Both the position numbers and the translations under genes were made by a program. A stretch of 7,613 nucleotides of DNA from Chloroflexia bacterium. Lineage in GTDB: Bacteria; Chloroflexota; Chloroflexia; QHBQ01; JADMIH01. Each line of letters begins with the position of its first letter. Position 1 is the first letter of the stretch. The stretch spans positions 1-7,613 of the forward strand of contig JAICKM010000324.1 in assembly GCA_025927935.1 (NCBI GenBank), given 5' to 3'. This document shows positions 7,384 through 7,613 of this stretch, piece after piece. The notes under the pieces are model-generated. The model was not told the origin of the DNA and ran no database searches. It worked only from the letters and a program-made list of their open reading frames with translations.

Positions 7384-7613
7384 CTACACGGTCAGCGGCT
7401 GTGGCGCCTCGGTCATCATCTCGCCGATGCTCTTATTGACCGGCACCATCGGGAAGACGTTCACCTCGCGCTCCACGCGGAAGTCGAGGACGACCGCGCC
7501 TGCATAATCGCAGGCCCAGGCGATGGCGTCGGCCACGTCGGCGACCCGTTCGACGGTCATGCCGCTCAGGTAGTACGCTTCAGCCAGCCGGGCGAAATCG
7601 GGGCTGGTCAGCG
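7384..7613 (-). CDS. ilvB: Acetolactate synthase large (catalytic) subunit, C-terminal 75 residues
   Basis: IlvB is the ThDP- and FAD-dependent subunit that decarboxylates pyruvate and adds it to a second pyruvate or 2-oxobutyrate. I translated the open frame from the right edge to the TAG at 7386-7384 by hand. It begins LTSPDFARLAEAY, the conserved segment near the end of the C-terminal ThDP-binding domain, and continues with VVLDFRVEREVNVFPMVP, which matches the usual IlvB ending (variants of VLIDVRVDPEENVFPMVPPG). The frame is the only one open across this segment, and ilvN lies immediately downstream in the expected order. The active-site glutamate, ThDP motif and FAD domain, about 500 residues, are beyond the right edge. 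Confidence 0.94.
   Translation of the reverse strand, partial: LTSPDFARLAEAYYLSGMTVERVADVADAIAWACDYAGAVVLDFRVEREVNVFPMVPVNKSIGEMMTEAPQPLTV

Noticed and set aside
6788..7507. A 239-codon plus-strand frame opposite ilvN and the end of ilvB
   Set aside because: It spans two real genes on the other strand and has the same shadow-type composition.

Overview
The window is a GC-rich stretch (roughly 60-65% G+C by eye, not counted) of a bacterial chromosome. It holds a branched-chain amino acid biosynthesis cluster with every convincing gene on the minus strand. In transcription order, from right to left, it reads: ilvB (3' end only), ilvN, a small unrecognised gene of 65 codons, ilvC, leuA, cimA, ilvE, and then leuC (5' 370 codons, running off the left edge). 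The gene set, the long Geobacter-type citramalate synthase and the style of the G/C-rich intergenic palindrome suggest Chloroflexota (Chloroflexus/Roseiflexus-like). This assignment rests on memory of those genomes and is only moderately secure.

Layout: 7613-7384 is the C-terminal 75 residues of the acetolactate synthase catalytic subunit. After 20 nt comes ilvN (7363-6836), which starts with TTG behind a strong Shine-Dalgarno. A 62-nt gap with a GC hairpin and a short dyad leads to the small acidic ORF (6773-6576), which has its own strong Shine-Dalgarno. After 50 nt, ilvC (6525-5503), leuA (5488-3833), cimA (3817-2237) and ilvE (2200-1274) follow with gaps of 14, 15 and 36 nt, as expected for one operon. 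The 161-nt gap before leuC holds a compound palindromic repeat and a candidate promoter, so leuC may begin a separate or semi-independent transcript.

How the genes work together: IlvBN condenses pyruvate with pyruvate or 2-oxobutyrate, and IlvC reduces and isomerises the product. A dihydroxyacid dehydratase (IlvD), not in this window, would give the 2-oxoacids. LeuA, LeuCD and LeuB extend 2-oxoisovalerate towards leucine. CimA makes (R)-citramalate from pyruvate and acetyl-CoA, which LeuCD and LeuB can convert to 2-oxobutyrate, giving isoleucine without threonine deaminase. IlvE performs the final transamination for all three amino acids. ilvD, leuD, leuB and ilvA are not visible here. Any leader or attenuator upstream of ilvB is also outside the window.

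The enzymes look ordinary and intact. The parts that merit a second look are the 65-residue ORF between ilvN and ilvC, the palindromic element and promoter before leuC, the hairpins around the ilvN-ORF and cimA-ilvE junctions, and a linker-like insertion in the LeuA regulatory domain.
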